Shown: positions 17,502 to 24,963 of the stretch, piece by piece
Position numbering within the stretch: the first letter of the stretch is position 1
How the letters are laid out: every line of letters starts with the position of its first letter
Assembly (NCBI GenBank): GCA_964418835.1
Contig: CAYQNJ010000012.1
Coordinates: 1-45,175, forward strand
DNA: 45,175 nucleotides
Source: UBA9076 sp964418835
GTDB taxonomy: Bacteria > Bacillota_I > Bacilli_A > Erysipelotrichales > Erysipelotrichaceae
Direction: 5' to 3'
The notes under the pieces: generated by a model
Told to the model about the DNA's origin: nothing
Seen by the model: only the letters and a program-made list of their open reading frames with translations
The model's database searches: none
Position numbers and translations under genes: made by a program

Positions 17502-17594
17502 TTGTGGATAACTATAATCCATTAATACAAATAACATTTTTAGAAATGTCGTTTTTACTATATTAAATAAACCTATACTATTAATTATTCATAT

Positions 17595-17614
17595 AAAAAA
17601 GGCCGAAGCCTTTT
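17595..17614 (-). terminator. Terminator of the S-component gene
   Basis: On the minus strand AAAAGGC-TTCG-GCCTTTT followed by a T-run sits four bases beyond the stop codon. The TTCG tetraloop is typical of intrinsic terminators. It would stop transcription before the plus-strand ABC cassette. Confidence 0.85.
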
Positions 17615-17617
17615 ATA

Positions 17618-18172
17618 CTATTCTTTTGATAAAGAACCTTTTTTAGTTTTTGTTTTAGAATAAGCAATTAACAGTAATGTACCAACTACACCAGAGACAA
17701 TTGCATCCATCACAAACGCTATTGCACCTTGTGCAATTACAACATTCATTGGTTCACTATAGATAATTACATCTAATGCTGGTGCTACTAACAACCAAGC
17801 GATTGCATTACCTAAAATTTGGAAAATGTTGAATGTGATAATATCTTTTGTGTTAAACTCACCTTCTTCAACTTGAAGTTTATAGTATGCAAAACCTGCA
17901 ACTAATGCTGAAATACCAGAAGCTACTACCCAGCTCCACCAAGGTGAACCATAGCTAATAAAATCAGATAAAGCATGTCCGATAAAAGCTACTAGGAATC
18001 CACACAATGGACCAAACACAGCCGCAAAGAATGCTGATACTCCATAAGCGATTTGTAAGTTTGTTTCAGGTACTGGTGATGGAACTTTTACAAACATAAA
18101 TAGAACCATAAATAATGCTGCACCAAGTCCTGTTGCTACTATTGTTCTTGTAGAAAATAATTCTTTCTTCAT
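17618..18172 (-). CDS. ECF transporter S component, UPF0397 / ECF-ribofla_trS type
   Basis: The 184-residue membrane protein has about five to six helices. It contains the N-terminal TGLGAALFMVLF helix, the segment YGVSAFFAAVFGPLCGFLVAFIGHALSD and WWSWVVASGISA, which I recognise from the UPF0397 family of S components. The start has GGGGG upstream. In other Bacillota such a gene is commonly followed by the ECF ATPase and EcfT genes. Here these lie 4.3 kb away on the same strand, behind the plus-strand MarR/ABC cassette. It has its own terminator. Database names call this family a riboflavin transporter, but the nearby SAM hydrolases hint at another substrate; the cargo is unresolved. Confidence 0.85.
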   Translation of the reverse strand: MKKELFSTRTIVATGLGAALFMVLFMFVKVPSPVPETNLQIAYGVSAFFAAVFGPLCGFLVAFIGHALSDFISYGSPWWSWVVASGISALVAGFAYYKLQVEEGEFNTKDIITFNIFQILGNAIAWLLVAPALDVIIYSEPMNVVIAQGAIAFVMDAIVSGVVGTLLLIAYSKTKTKKGSLSKE

Positions 18173-18218
18173 AATATAACCCCCTTAAGTTACACAAACA
18201 ATATTACCACATAATTAA

Positions 18219-19688
18219 TTATTTAAACAACGATTCACCATTACTTTCAATGACATCCTTATACCAATAGAAAGATTTCTTTCTATATCTGTCAAATGTA
18301 CCTTCACCAAAATCATCACTATCCACATAAACAAATCCATATCTCTTACTCATTTGTTTTGTAGATTCACTAACTAAATCAATACAAGCCCATGATGTGT
18401 AACCTAATAATTCAACTCCATCAATGTTTATAGCTTCTAACATTGTTTTAAAATGTTCTTTAAAATAATCAATTCTATAATCATCTTCTACTGTTCCATT
18501 AACTAAAACATCCTTAGCTCCTAAACCATTTTCAACTATAAACAACGGTTTTCTATATCGATCATATAAATCAACTAATGAAACTCTTAAACCAATAGGA
18601 TCAATTTGCCATCCCCAATCACTACTTTCTAAATAAGGGTTTTTTATCGCAGTAATTGTATTACCTGCAGTTGTATTTAAACCACTTTCTTCTTTTGCAA
18701 CACATGAAGACATATAGTAAGAAAACGATATAAAATCAACAGGATTCTCTTTCATAACCCTATCATCATCTGCTTCTTTAATTATATTAATCCCATTATT
18801 TTTAAACCTTGCTAAAAGATACGATGGATATTCACCAAATACTTGTGTATCACTATAGCAATATGTACTTCTCATTCTTTGTTGTGCCTCTAATACATCC
18901 TCAGGTTTGCAAGTATATGGATAATATGTAAGTTTTGTAAGCATACAACCAACCATTGAACCAGGAATTATTTCATGGCATATTTTTGTAGCAATTGCAC
19001 TAGCCACAAATTGATGATGCATTGCTTGGAATATAACTTCTTCAAAGTTTTTACCAACAAACCTATCTTCCACTAATCCACCAGTTGTATATGGATGTCT
19101 TATCATACTATCTACCTCATTAAAGGTTAACCAATACTTAACTTTATCTTTGTATCTTTCACATATAACTTTTACGAAGTTAATAAAGAAATCTATTGTT
19201 TTTCTATTATACCAACAATCATATTTAAGAACTAAATTAATTGGAGGTTCATAATGAGACATTGTTACTAAAGGTTCAATATTATATTTCTTTAACTCAT
19301 CAAAGACATTATCATAAAACTTCAATCCTTCTTCATTAGGATATTCATCATCACCATTTGGAAATATTCTAGACCATGCAATAGATAATCTAAACACCTT
19401 GAACCCCATCTCAGCCATTAATGCTATATCTTCTTTATATCTATTATAAAAATCACTACCTCTGCGTTTAGGATAATTTCTAACATCATTAGGGTTATTT
19501 AAAGCATCTTCTATTTCTTTACTAGTTGTAAAGTTATGCGCCTTATAATTTGTCACATCCATATCATATTTTTGTATTACACAATCTGATACAGAAAAAC
19601 CTTTACCACCTTGATTATAACCACCTTCATATTGATTTGCTGCTGTAGCTCCACCCCATAAAAAACCTTCTGGAAATCTTTTTTCCAT
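18219..19688 (-). CDS. 6-phospho-beta-glucosidase, GH1 (copy 1)
   Basis: The enzyme should cleave phosphorylated beta-glucosides (cellobiose, salicin or arbutin type) imported by a PTS. The 489 residues form a GH1 barrel with FLWGGATAANQYEGGYN near the start, the acid/base glutamate in LTFNEVDS and the nucleophile glutamate in FIVENGLGA. The ending MSKRYGFVYVDSDDFGEGT with the C-terminal KKSFYWYKDVI is typical of BglA-like phospho-glucosidases. ATG at 19688 with AGAGGTGG upstream is preferred to a GTG three codons earlier. A TATAAT lies between it and the terminator of the gene upstream, suggesting its own promoter. A second GH1 gene (27355-28776) is a paralogue. Confidence 0.93.
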   Translation of the reverse strand: MEKRFPEGFLWGGATAANQYEGGYNQGGKGFSVSDCVIQKYDMDVTNYKAHNFTTSKEIEDALNNPNDVRNYPKRRGSDFYNRYKEDIALMAEMGFKVFRLSIAWSRIFPNGDDEYPNEEGLKFYDNVFDELKKYNIEPLVTMSHYEPPINLVLKYDCWYNRKTIDFFINFVKVICERYKDKVKYWLTFNEVDSMIRHPYTTGGLVEDRFVGKNFEEVIFQAMHHQFVASAIATKICHEIIPGSMVGCMLTKLTYYPYTCKPEDVLEAQQRMRSTYCYSDTQVFGEYPSYLLARFKNNGINIIKEADDDRVMKENPVDFISFSYYMSSCVAKEESGLNTTAGNTITAIKNPYLESSDWGWQIDPIGLRVSLVDLYDRYRKPLFIVENGLGAKDVLVNGTVEDDYRIDYFKEHFKTMLEAINIDGVELLGYTSWACIDLVSESTKQMSKRYGFVYVDSDDFGEGTFDRYRKKSFYWYKDVIESNGESLFK

Positions 19689-19723
19689 ATAAACCACCTC
19701 TTCTTTAATTATATTATTTATTC

Positions 19724-19749
19724 AAAAAATCCTTCTAAAAAGAAGGATT
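19724..19749 (-). terminator. Terminator of the GH4/PTS IIC operon
   Basis: AATCCTTCT-TTTT-AGAAGGATT followed by T residues on the minus strand overlaps the stop codon of the small membrane-protein gene. It separates that operon from the GH1 gene. Confidence 0.8.
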
Positions 19750-20035
19750 AAATCAATTGAATAATATTATTTATTAACGCTACTAAATACATAACACATA
19801 CAAATGAATAGAATAACTTTTCACCATATCTAAAAGGTGAATCTTTTTTCCATATTCTATATAAAGCATAAGGAGGAAGTAAGAATATCAAAATATATGT
19901 AATAGTTTTATACTTAGAAAAAGGTTCAATACGATCTGCTTCTAACTCTCTTCTATTCATTCTTTTTCTTGTTGCTAAAATACTTTTTTGAACATCAGTT
20001 AATTCTGGTTCATCATTTATTTTGTTCTTTTTCAT
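19748..20035 (-). CDS. Small two-helix membrane protein of a PTS operon, unknown
   Basis: I do not recognise a family for this 95-residue protein. The first 45 residues are charged (ELTDVQKSILATRKRMNRRE), followed by a hydrophobic helix TITYILIFLLPPYALYRIW and a second one ending the protein, LFYSFVCVMYLVALINNIIQ. The double Pro in the first helix suggests a kink or hairpin. It follows the PTS IIC gene by 19 bases, has a good ribosome binding site (GGAGG) and is the last gene before a terminator, so it is a real, co-expressed gene. It may be an accessory to the permease; that is only positional inference. Confidence 0.7.
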   Translation of the reverse strand: MKKNKINDEPELTDVQKSILATRKRMNRRELEADRIEPFSKYKTITYILIFLLPPYALYRIWKKDSPFRYGEKLFYSFVCVMYLVALINNIIQLI

Positions 20036-20054
20036 AAATCCTCCATTTTTTTAT

Positions 20055-21389
20055 TTATTCAGTTACTGCTTGTGCTTCTAATTCTGCTTGTTTATTAGTT
20101 ATTAATACAAACGGAGCATAAATAAGTGCTGCTGCTAGTATTGCAAGCCCTTGAGCGATAGAAGCTTTAATGTCTCCTCCTGTTGCAAGGAATGCACCTA
20201 ATAATGGAGGTGTTGTCCAAGGAACATTGTATGACATTACTTCACAGAAACCAATTCTTGTTAGTGTATAACCAATTGTTGCAGAAACAATTGGACTTAA
20301 CATAAACGGAATTACTAAGATTGGGTTTAATACAATTGGTAACCCAAATGTCATTGTTTCATTAATGTTAAATATACCAGGAGCTACTGATAATTTTGCG
20401 ATTGCCTTATAATCTTCTCTTCTAGAAAGAATTAATATTGCAATAATTAAACCACCTGTAATACCTGCACCAGTAATAGTTGAGAACATACTAATAAAAG
20501 CCAGATTTAATATATTTGTTGCTTTTTGTCCTGCAGTAACAGCTGCTAAGTTTTCATCTAAAGCAATTAACATTGATGCTTGGTAAACTGGACCTAATAC
20601 TTGAGTACCATGTATTCCAAGTGACCATAATAATGTAGTCATCCAGAATAAGAATAAATAACCAGGTAGACCAGTTAAAACACCAGCTAAAGGAGCTTGA
20701 ATCCATTTTGCAATAGCATCGAATATTGTATATCCAAATGCCAATTCAAATACAAATCCTATTGTAGAAACTATTAATATAGTTAATATAGAAGGAAATA
20801 AAACATTAAATGATTTTGTAACATTTGGTGGAACTGTATCAGGCATAGAAATTTCTAGTTTTCCTGATTTAACTATTTTTACATATAATTCAGTACCTAT
20901 AATAGATGCGAACATACCCATAAATAAACCTTGAGCATTTGTAAAGTTTCTAGGTAAAACATTTGCTACAGTGTAAGCAATATCATTACCAGCAGCATCT
21001 TGTACAACACCATTTAATGAAGTAGTACATAAAGCTATATAACATGCTAAAGCAACTACTGGAAGAATGTTTTCTGTTCTACCATAATGCTTACCTAGTT
21101 CCATGGCTATTAATATAACTAGACCTATAGCCATAAAGTTTAAAGTTGCATAGTTTGCTGCTGTAAATATTGGATTTAATACCCCTAGCCATTCAAATCC
21201 GTTAACTTTTGCTAAACTGATACCAGTTGTTGTTGTTGAAAGCACTACGTTAGAAATTAATGTACAAAATGCTCCTGTAATAATAATTGGAAGTAATGAT
21301 GTAAATGAATTTTTTATTGCTGACATATATTTATTAGTTTGTAGTTTTTCTGCTACAACTAATACGCCATTCATTAGCTTATCTTTCAT
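20055..21389 (-). CDS. celB: PTS lactose/cellobiose-family IIC permease
   Basis: The 444-residue membrane protein has about ten hydrophobic segments and the IIC signature NINETMTFGLPIVLNPILVIPF near residue 340, as well as WSLGIHGTQVLGP near 250. It translocates and permits phosphorylation of beta-glucosides such as cellobiose or lichenan fragments. It lies between the GH4 phospho-glucosidase and the small membrane protein. No IIA or IIB gene is in this operon; the nearest are at 24562-24870 and 25917-26538. These probably complete the transporter in trans. Confidence 0.92.
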   Translation of the reverse strand: MKDKLMNGVLVVAEKLQTNKYMSAIKNSFTSLLPIIITGAFCTLISNVVLSTTTTGISLAKVNGFEWLGVLNPIFTAANYATLNFMAIGLVILIAMELGKHYGRTENILPVVALACYIALCTTSLNGVVQDAAGNDIAYTVANVLPRNFTNAQGLFMGMFASIIGTELYVKIVKSGKLEISMPDTVPPNVTKSFNVLFPSILTILIVSTIGFVFELAFGYTIFDAIAKWIQAPLAGVLTGLPGYLFLFWMTTLLWSLGIHGTQVLGPVYQASMLIALDENLAAVTAGQKATNILNLAFISMFSTITGAGITGGLIIAILILSRREDYKAIAKLSVAPGIFNINETMTFGLPIVLNPILVIPFMLSPIVSATIGYTLTRIGFCEVMSYNVPWTTPPLLGAFLATGGDIKASIAQGLAILAAALIYAPFVLITNKQAELEAQAVTE

Positions 21390-21410
21390 TTTTCTCTCCT
21401 TTTATAAAGT

Positions 21411-22805
21411 TTATACGATTCCGTATTCTTCAGGGTTATATGTTTCCCCTTCTTGTTCTATTTTTTCAATAGCATTTTTAAATTGTGGTAAATAGTCTTT
21501 GTTAGCTAGTAACATTTGATTTAGAACTACCCTTGCAAGCTTACCGCTTCTTACTAATGGATTTATTGTAAATGCTTGAATTGCTTTTCCATAATCTCCA
21601 CTAACTGCAGCTTCGATAGTTACTTCTTCCATCGCCTTTTGCCCTTGTAAGATGCCTCTAATAGATGGTTCAAACTTACCCCAATTTATAGGTTCAGGAC
21701 CATGAGAAGTAATTAATGCTGAGATTTCAACAGTACTATCATATGGTAAATCATTAATTGCACCATTATTTACAGTACTTATAACCATCATAGTTTTCTT
21801 ATCATTTTGTAAAGAAGCAATGATTTCACATGCTGCATCACTATAATGAGTACCACCACGTTTTGTAAGTTGTTCTGGTTTGTAATCTAATTCAGGATTT
21901 TTATAAAGTTCAAATAACTCTTTTTCTGTTTGTTTTACTACTTCAGCTCTTGTTTTATGTTCTTCAAATTCATGAAGTTCATCATTCAACATATCATCTG
22001 TAATATAGTAGTATCTTTGATATGAACAAGGTAATAAATGAGTATCTTTAATTTGTTCATAATTCATTGGTAAATCTCGAACGTTTTTCATCCCCTTATA
22101 CTTTTCTTTATTTTCAGGTCTGTAAACTTCATCAATTATATAATCTGTTAGTTCGATGCCTTGTTTATCCCAAACTCTGTGCCAGTGGAAATGATTTAAC
22201 CCAGCAAATTTAAAGAATAGACTTTCATCATTTTCTTCTAATCCCATTACAGCCTTACTCATAGCCATAAATCCAATTGGAACATTACATAGACCAATAG
22301 TCTTCTTCCAGCCACCATAGTTTATAGCTGCTTCTGTAACCATACCTGATGGATTTGTAAAGTTAATTAACCAAGCATTAGGACATAGCTCTTTCATGTC
22401 ATTGATAATGTCTAATATTACTGGAATTGTTCTGAATGCTTTCATCATTCCTCCAGCTCCATTAGTTTCTTGACCAATTAATCCATACTTTAATGGAATT
22501 CTTTCATCTCTAATTCTTGCGTCTAATAGACCAACTCTAAATTGTGTTGTAACATAATCCGCATCTTTTAAAGCTAGTCTTCTATCAAGAGTTAAATAAA
22601 CCTCCCAATCTAAACCTGCAGCCTTAATCATTCTCTTAGCCATTTCACCAACTATCTCTAGTTTGTGTTTTCCCTCTTCAATATCAACTAACCAAATCTC
22701 TTTAATATTTAGTTGATCTTTTCTAAGAATAAATCCCTCAATTAGCTCTGGAGTATAACTAGATCCTCCACCGATGGTAACAATTTTAATTCTACGACTA
22801 TCCAT
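21411..22805 (-). CDS. celF: 6-phospho-beta-glucosidase, GH4
   Basis: GH4 enzymes use NAD+ and a divalent metal to hydrolyse 6-phospho-glucosides by oxidation and elimination. The 464 residues show the NAD loop VTIGGGSSYTPEL near residue 8, then QETNGAGGMMKAFRTIP, INFTNPSGMVTEA, the metal-binding Cys in GLCNVPIG and His in GLNHFHWH. ATG at 22805 with GGAGG upstream is preferred to an in-frame start 14 codons earlier. It is the first gene of the GH4-IIC-small membrane protein operon. The leader contains a strong hairpin and a motif shared with the isolated IIB promoter. Confidence 0.93.
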   Translation of the reverse strand: MDSRRIKIVTIGGGSSYTPELIEGFILRKDQLNIKEIWLVDIEEGKHKLEIVGEMAKRMIKAAGLDWEVYLTLDRRLALKDADYVTTQFRVGLLDARIRDERIPLKYGLIGQETNGAGGMMKAFRTIPVILDIINDMKELCPNAWLINFTNPSGMVTEAAINYGGWKKTIGLCNVPIGFMAMSKAVMGLEENDESLFFKFAGLNHFHWHRVWDKQGIELTDYIIDEVYRPENKEKYKGMKNVRDLPMNYEQIKDTHLLPCSYQRYYYITDDMLNDELHEFEEHKTRAEVVKQTEKELFELYKNPELDYKPEQLTKRGGTHYSDAACEIIASLQNDKKTMMVISTVNNGAINDLPYDSTVEISALITSHGPEPINWGKFEPSIRGILQGQKAMEEVTIEAAVSGDYGKAIQAFTINPLVRSGKLARVVLNQMLLANKDYLPQFKNAIEKIEQEGETYNPEEYGIV

Positions 22806-22840
22806 TCTTTTACCTCCTGCGCCAATTATTCCACAAAGAA

Positions 22841-22866
22841 AAATCATTTAAAAGGTTAAATGATTT
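22841..22866 (-). promoter_or_regulatory. Leader hairpin upstream of the GH4 gene
   Basis: A perfect 11-bp stem (AAATCATTTAA / TTAAATGATTT) with a four-base loop is followed on the minus strand by TTTTTCTTT. It lies 36 bases before the GH4 start and after the likely promoter, so it looks like an attenuator or a regulatory element. The rpiR gene upstream already has its own terminator. Confidence 0.5.
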
Positions 22867-22891
22867 TCTGGTAATAAATACTATTTTAAAG

Positions 22892-22907
22892 AATTATTTA
22901 CTAAATT
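22892..22907 (-). promoter_or_regulatory. Operator-like motif shared with the IIB promoter
   Basis: AATTATTTACTAAATT here and AATCATTTACTAAATT at 24916-24931 match at 15 of 16 positions, around the palindrome ATTTA-C-TAAAT. Next to this copy is a second inverted repeat, TGAAA-TTATT-TTTCA (22911-22925). Both are candidate binding sites for the RpiR-type regulator encoded at 22939-23817. Confidence 0.45.
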
Positions 22908-22923
22908 TTATGAAATTATTTTT

Positions 22924-22949
22924 CAAAAAAGACTTGTTTTACAAGTCTT
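22924..22949 (-). terminator. Terminator of the rpiR-type gene
   Basis: AAGACTTG-TAAAA-CAAGTCTT followed by a T-run on the minus strand overlaps the end of the regulator gene. Confidence 0.8.
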
Positions 22950-23817
22950 CATTATCAGTATATCTTCTAAATTTATTCAAGAATTTTCCATGTTCATATT
23001 GTTCTTTCACATTTAAATTATAGTCTTTCATAAATATTAATGAATATATAATATCTAGAATATAAGACATAGTAGTTCTTGATTCAAAAGCACCTAGTTT
23101 AGTAGCTCTATCCCCTTCGTGAGATTCAGTATTAATTTGAATATCAGCATTAGCAAATATAGCACTATTTTTATTAGAACATAACATTATAACCTTAGAA
23201 CCATTGTATTTTGCAACATTCATCCAGTCTCTAACAAAACTTCCTTGTCCATAATTTGAAATAATCAAAGTGACAGCATTTTTAGATCTTTTTATCTTTG
23301 TGAATGTATCAAAACCAATCATAGTGCTAGATACCACAGGTAATCCTATTTTTCTTAATTTATATGCAAAATCTTGACCAATTATTAAGGATGGACCATT
23401 ACCTCTAATATCTATATAATCAGCATTATAGATTAATTCAACTGCACTAGCTATCGCTTGATAATCAATATTATTATATGCGTTAATTAAAGATTGATAG
23501 TGTAGATTGAAAAATGTTTTTGCGACTTCTTCAATATTAGCTTCTGGCCGAATAGGCATATCAACTTCTATCTTTTCTTCATTAATTAAAAATGTATTGA
23601 TTTCAGTAGCAAGTTTTATTCTAAAATCAGCATATCCTTTCATGCCTAATTTCTTACACAATCTTACTACTGATGATGGGGAAGTATATGTGACTTTTGC
23701 AAGTTCCCCAACCGTAAGCTTAGTAACTTGTTTTGGATTTTCTAATACATAGTTTATGATTGCTAAATCTAAACTAGAAAACTGTTCTTTATTTTTTAGT
23801 TTTTCAAGTAAAAGCAT
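22939..23817 (-). CDS. RpiR-family transcriptional regulator (HTH plus SIS domain)
   Basis: The 292-residue protein has an N-terminal RpiR helix-turn-helix (about 1-77) with VGELAKVTYTSPSSVVRLCKKLGMKGYADFRIK, and a C-terminal SIS domain (about 110-240) that in this family binds a phosphosugar. SIS residues include DIRGNGPS and TLIISNYGQG. The start is preceded by AGGAG. The gene is upstream of the GH4/IIC operon but has its own terminator. It is the natural regulator for the beta-glucoside genes around it, sensing a phosphorylated glucoside or glucose 6-phosphate. Whether it activates or represses is not visible. Confidence 0.9.
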   Translation of the reverse strand: MLLLEKLKNKEQFSSLDLAIINYVLENPKQVTKLTVGELAKVTYTSPSSVVRLCKKLGMKGYADFRIKLATEINTFLINEEKIEVDMPIRPEANIEEVAKTFFNLHYQSLINAYNNIDYQAIASAVELIYNADYIDIRGNGPSLIIGQDFAYKLRKIGLPVVSSTMIGFDTFTKIKRSKNAVTLIISNYGQGSFVRDWMNVAKYNGSKVIMLCSNKNSAIFANADIQINTESHEGDRATKLGAFESRTTMSYILDIIYSLIFMKDYNLNVKEQYEHGKFLNKFRRYTDNEDL

Positions 23818-23832
23818 ATTATTCTCCTATTA

Positions 23833-23845
23833 GGTAAATTTTACC
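23833..23845 (-). promoter_or_regulatory. Palindrome in the rpiR leader
   Basis: GGTAAA-T-TTTACC is a perfect inverted repeat just upstream of the regulator's ribosome binding site, in the gap it shares with the divergent 70-aa gene. It may be an autoregulatory operator. Confidence 0.35.
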
Positions 23846-23908
23846 ATAAAGATTTAAATTCTTCATTAATTCTATATTTAAAGTATATAATATATATGAG
23901 GTGATATT

Positions 23909-24121
23909 ATGATTATAGTTAATGCAGCACTTAGAGCGGATGAAATCAAACAAGCAATTATAGAAATGGAAGGAAAGAATATTACATTTCTAAAAAAAGA
24001 AGGAATTAAAATGTATTTTGAGAGTGATAATGAAGAAACGGATGCAGTTGAAATAAAAGCACTTCTTAAAAAACATCCTAGATTCTCAACATTATATACA
24101 GGTGTTGAATACAAGAAATAA
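23909..24121 (+). CDS. Conserved-looking 70-aa protein, unknown
   Basis: I do not recognise this protein. It is 70 residues, acidic-basic mixed, without membrane segments, starting MIIVNAALRADEIKQAIIEMEG and ending HPRFSTLYTGVEYKK. The alternating strand and helix pattern suggests a small compact alpha/beta domain. The start has GAGGTGAT at good spacing and a TATAAT-like -10 upstream, and a clear terminator follows the stop. These signals support a real gene with its own transcript. An opposite-strand reading frame over the same bases has no such signals. It is divergent from the rpiR gene, with no other functional clue. Confidence 0.65.
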   Translation: MIIVNAALRADEIKQAIIEMEGKNITFLKKEGIKMYFESDNEETDAVEIKALLKKHPRFSTLYTGVEYKK

Positions 24122-24148
24122 ATCAGGTTAACTGATTTATTTTTTTTT
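24120..24148 (+). terminator. Terminator between the convergent 70-aa and 123-aa genes
   Basis: AAATCAG-GTTAA-CTGATTT followed by a long T-run on the plus strand begins within the stop codon of the 70-aa gene. It also overlaps the end of the convergent minus-strand gene. Confidence 0.8.
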
Positions 24149-24508
24149 GTTCATTATGAATTTAATAATCCTATTCTTTAATGATCTTTCTTGTTTTATC
24201 AAATTCTTCTTTGCAATATCAAATACTTTTTTTATCTCTTTTGTTTTTGTAAAATCATCAATAATTATAAAGCCAGCACCTGTGGCTTTCTTTTCTAAAA
24301 TCAAAGTACCATCTTGAGGGAGATACAAATAATAGTCTTCAGTATCATCAATTAGTTTAAGCATATTATTTCTGATACCAATAACATTATAAATCTTATT
24401 ATGTGTTAAATCAGCGTTACCACTTTCTCCAACAAATTTAACCCTACCAATTAAATCAACTGTTTCATATAGCCCTGTTTCTATATTTAATCTTTGACAT
24501 GTTTTCAT
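24137..24508 (-). CDS. Hypothetical 123-aa protein, possible small beta-barrel plus basic tail
   Basis: I do not recognise a family. Residues 1-85 alternate short beta-type stretches (VDLIGRVKFVG, NKIYNVIGIRNNMLKLIDD, GTLILEKKA), like an SH3-type barrel. The last 35 residues are helical and very basic, ending NRIIKFIMNKKK. No membrane segment or signal peptide is seen. It lies between the isolated PTS IIB gene (behind a hairpin) and the convergent 70-aa gene. The start has AGAGGTAAAG upstream. Its function cannot be inferred from the neighbours. Confidence 0.6.
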   Translation of the reverse strand: MKTCQRLNIETGLYETVDLIGRVKFVGESGNADLTHNKIYNVIGIRNNMLKLIDDTEDYYLYLPQDGTLILEKKATGAGFIIIDDFTKTKEIKKVFDIAKKNLIKQERSLKNRIIKFIMNKKK

Positions 24509-24524
24509 CTTTACCTCTTAAAGA

Positions 24525-24550
24525 AACAAGGTGGCTATATAGTCACCTTG
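24525..24550 (-). terminator. Hairpin after the isolated PTS IIB gene
   Basis: ACAAGGTG and CACCTTGT pair around an inner CTAT/ATAG, giving a long stem with a short loop. The minus-strand 3' side has only TTTCTTT, so it may be a terminator of moderate strength. It lies just below the IIB stop. Confidence 0.6.
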
Positions 24551-24561
24551 TATTTTAATTC

Positions 24562-24870
24562 TTATTCTTCGCCCATTTCTTTACGAGCAAATTTTATTAC
24601 AGATTCTCCATTCATTGTTCCATAATCTCTCATGTCAATAACACGAACGATTTTGTCTGGATAGTCAGCTTGGATTTTCTTTTCATTAAATCTAACTTGT
24701 GGGCCTAACAATACGATTGCAGCATCAGGTACTACTTGTGGAGCTTCTGCCATTCCATAAGCTGCAATTTCATAATCCCAACCATTTTTTTCTGCTGCTT
24801 GTTGCATTTTTGTTACTAGCAAGCTTGTTGACATACCTGCTGAACATAATAAAGTAATTTTTTTAGTCAT
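24562..24870 (-). CDS. PTS lactose/cellobiose-family IIB component (copy 2)
   Basis: The 102-residue cytoplasmic phosphocarrier has the P-loop TLLCSAGMSTSLLVTKM near residue 7, with Cys9 as the phosphorylated residue. By my alignment 82 of 102 residues match the other IIB (26230-26538), and the last ten are identical. It is transcribed from its own promoter with a cre-like site, and a hairpin follows, so it looks like a single-gene unit. It probably serves the same IIC as the other copy or an unlinked IIC. The high identity points to a recent duplication. Confidence 0.93.
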   Translation of the reverse strand: MTKKITLLCSAGMSTSLLVTKMQQAAEKNGWDYEIAAYGMAEAPQVVPDAAIVLLGPQVRFNEKKIQADYPDKIVRVIDMRDYGTMNGESVIKFARKEMGEE

Positions 24871-24893
24871 AATCTCTCCTTAAGGTTATTATT

Positions 24894-24907
24894 TGTAACC
24901 GTTACCA
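24894..24907 (-). promoter_or_regulatory. CcpA cre-like site at the isolated IIB promoter
   Basis: TGTAACCGTTACCA matches the cre consensus TGWAANCGNTNWCA at 13 of 14 positions and overlaps the predicted transcription start. A LacI/GalR-type operator is the alternative reading, since the element is a wider imperfect palindrome, TTGTAACCGTTACCAA. Confidence 0.6.
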
Positions 24908-24909
24908 AT

Positions 24910-24938
24910 ATTCTAAATCATTTACTAAATTACTTCAA
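24910..24938 (-). promoter_or_regulatory. Promoter of the isolated PTS IIB gene
   Basis: On the minus strand -35 TTGAAG (24933-24938) and -10 TAGAAT (24910-24915) are 17 bases apart. The spacer holds the AATCATTTACTAAATT motif that also occurs upstream of the GH4 gene, a candidate RpiR operator. Confidence 0.6.
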
Positions 24939-24963
24939 TATTTAATATTAAAATAGGTAATTA

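Noticed and set aside
18173..18218. Riboflavin (FMN) riboswitch before the S component
   Set aside because: The gap to the GH1 gene is only 46 bases and shows none of the FMN element's conserved helices.
23878..24114. Minus-strand frame opposite the 70-aa gene
   Set aside because: The plus-strand gene has a ribosome site, promoter and terminator; the opposite frame has none and its translation is a low-complexity Ser/Ile-rich sequence.
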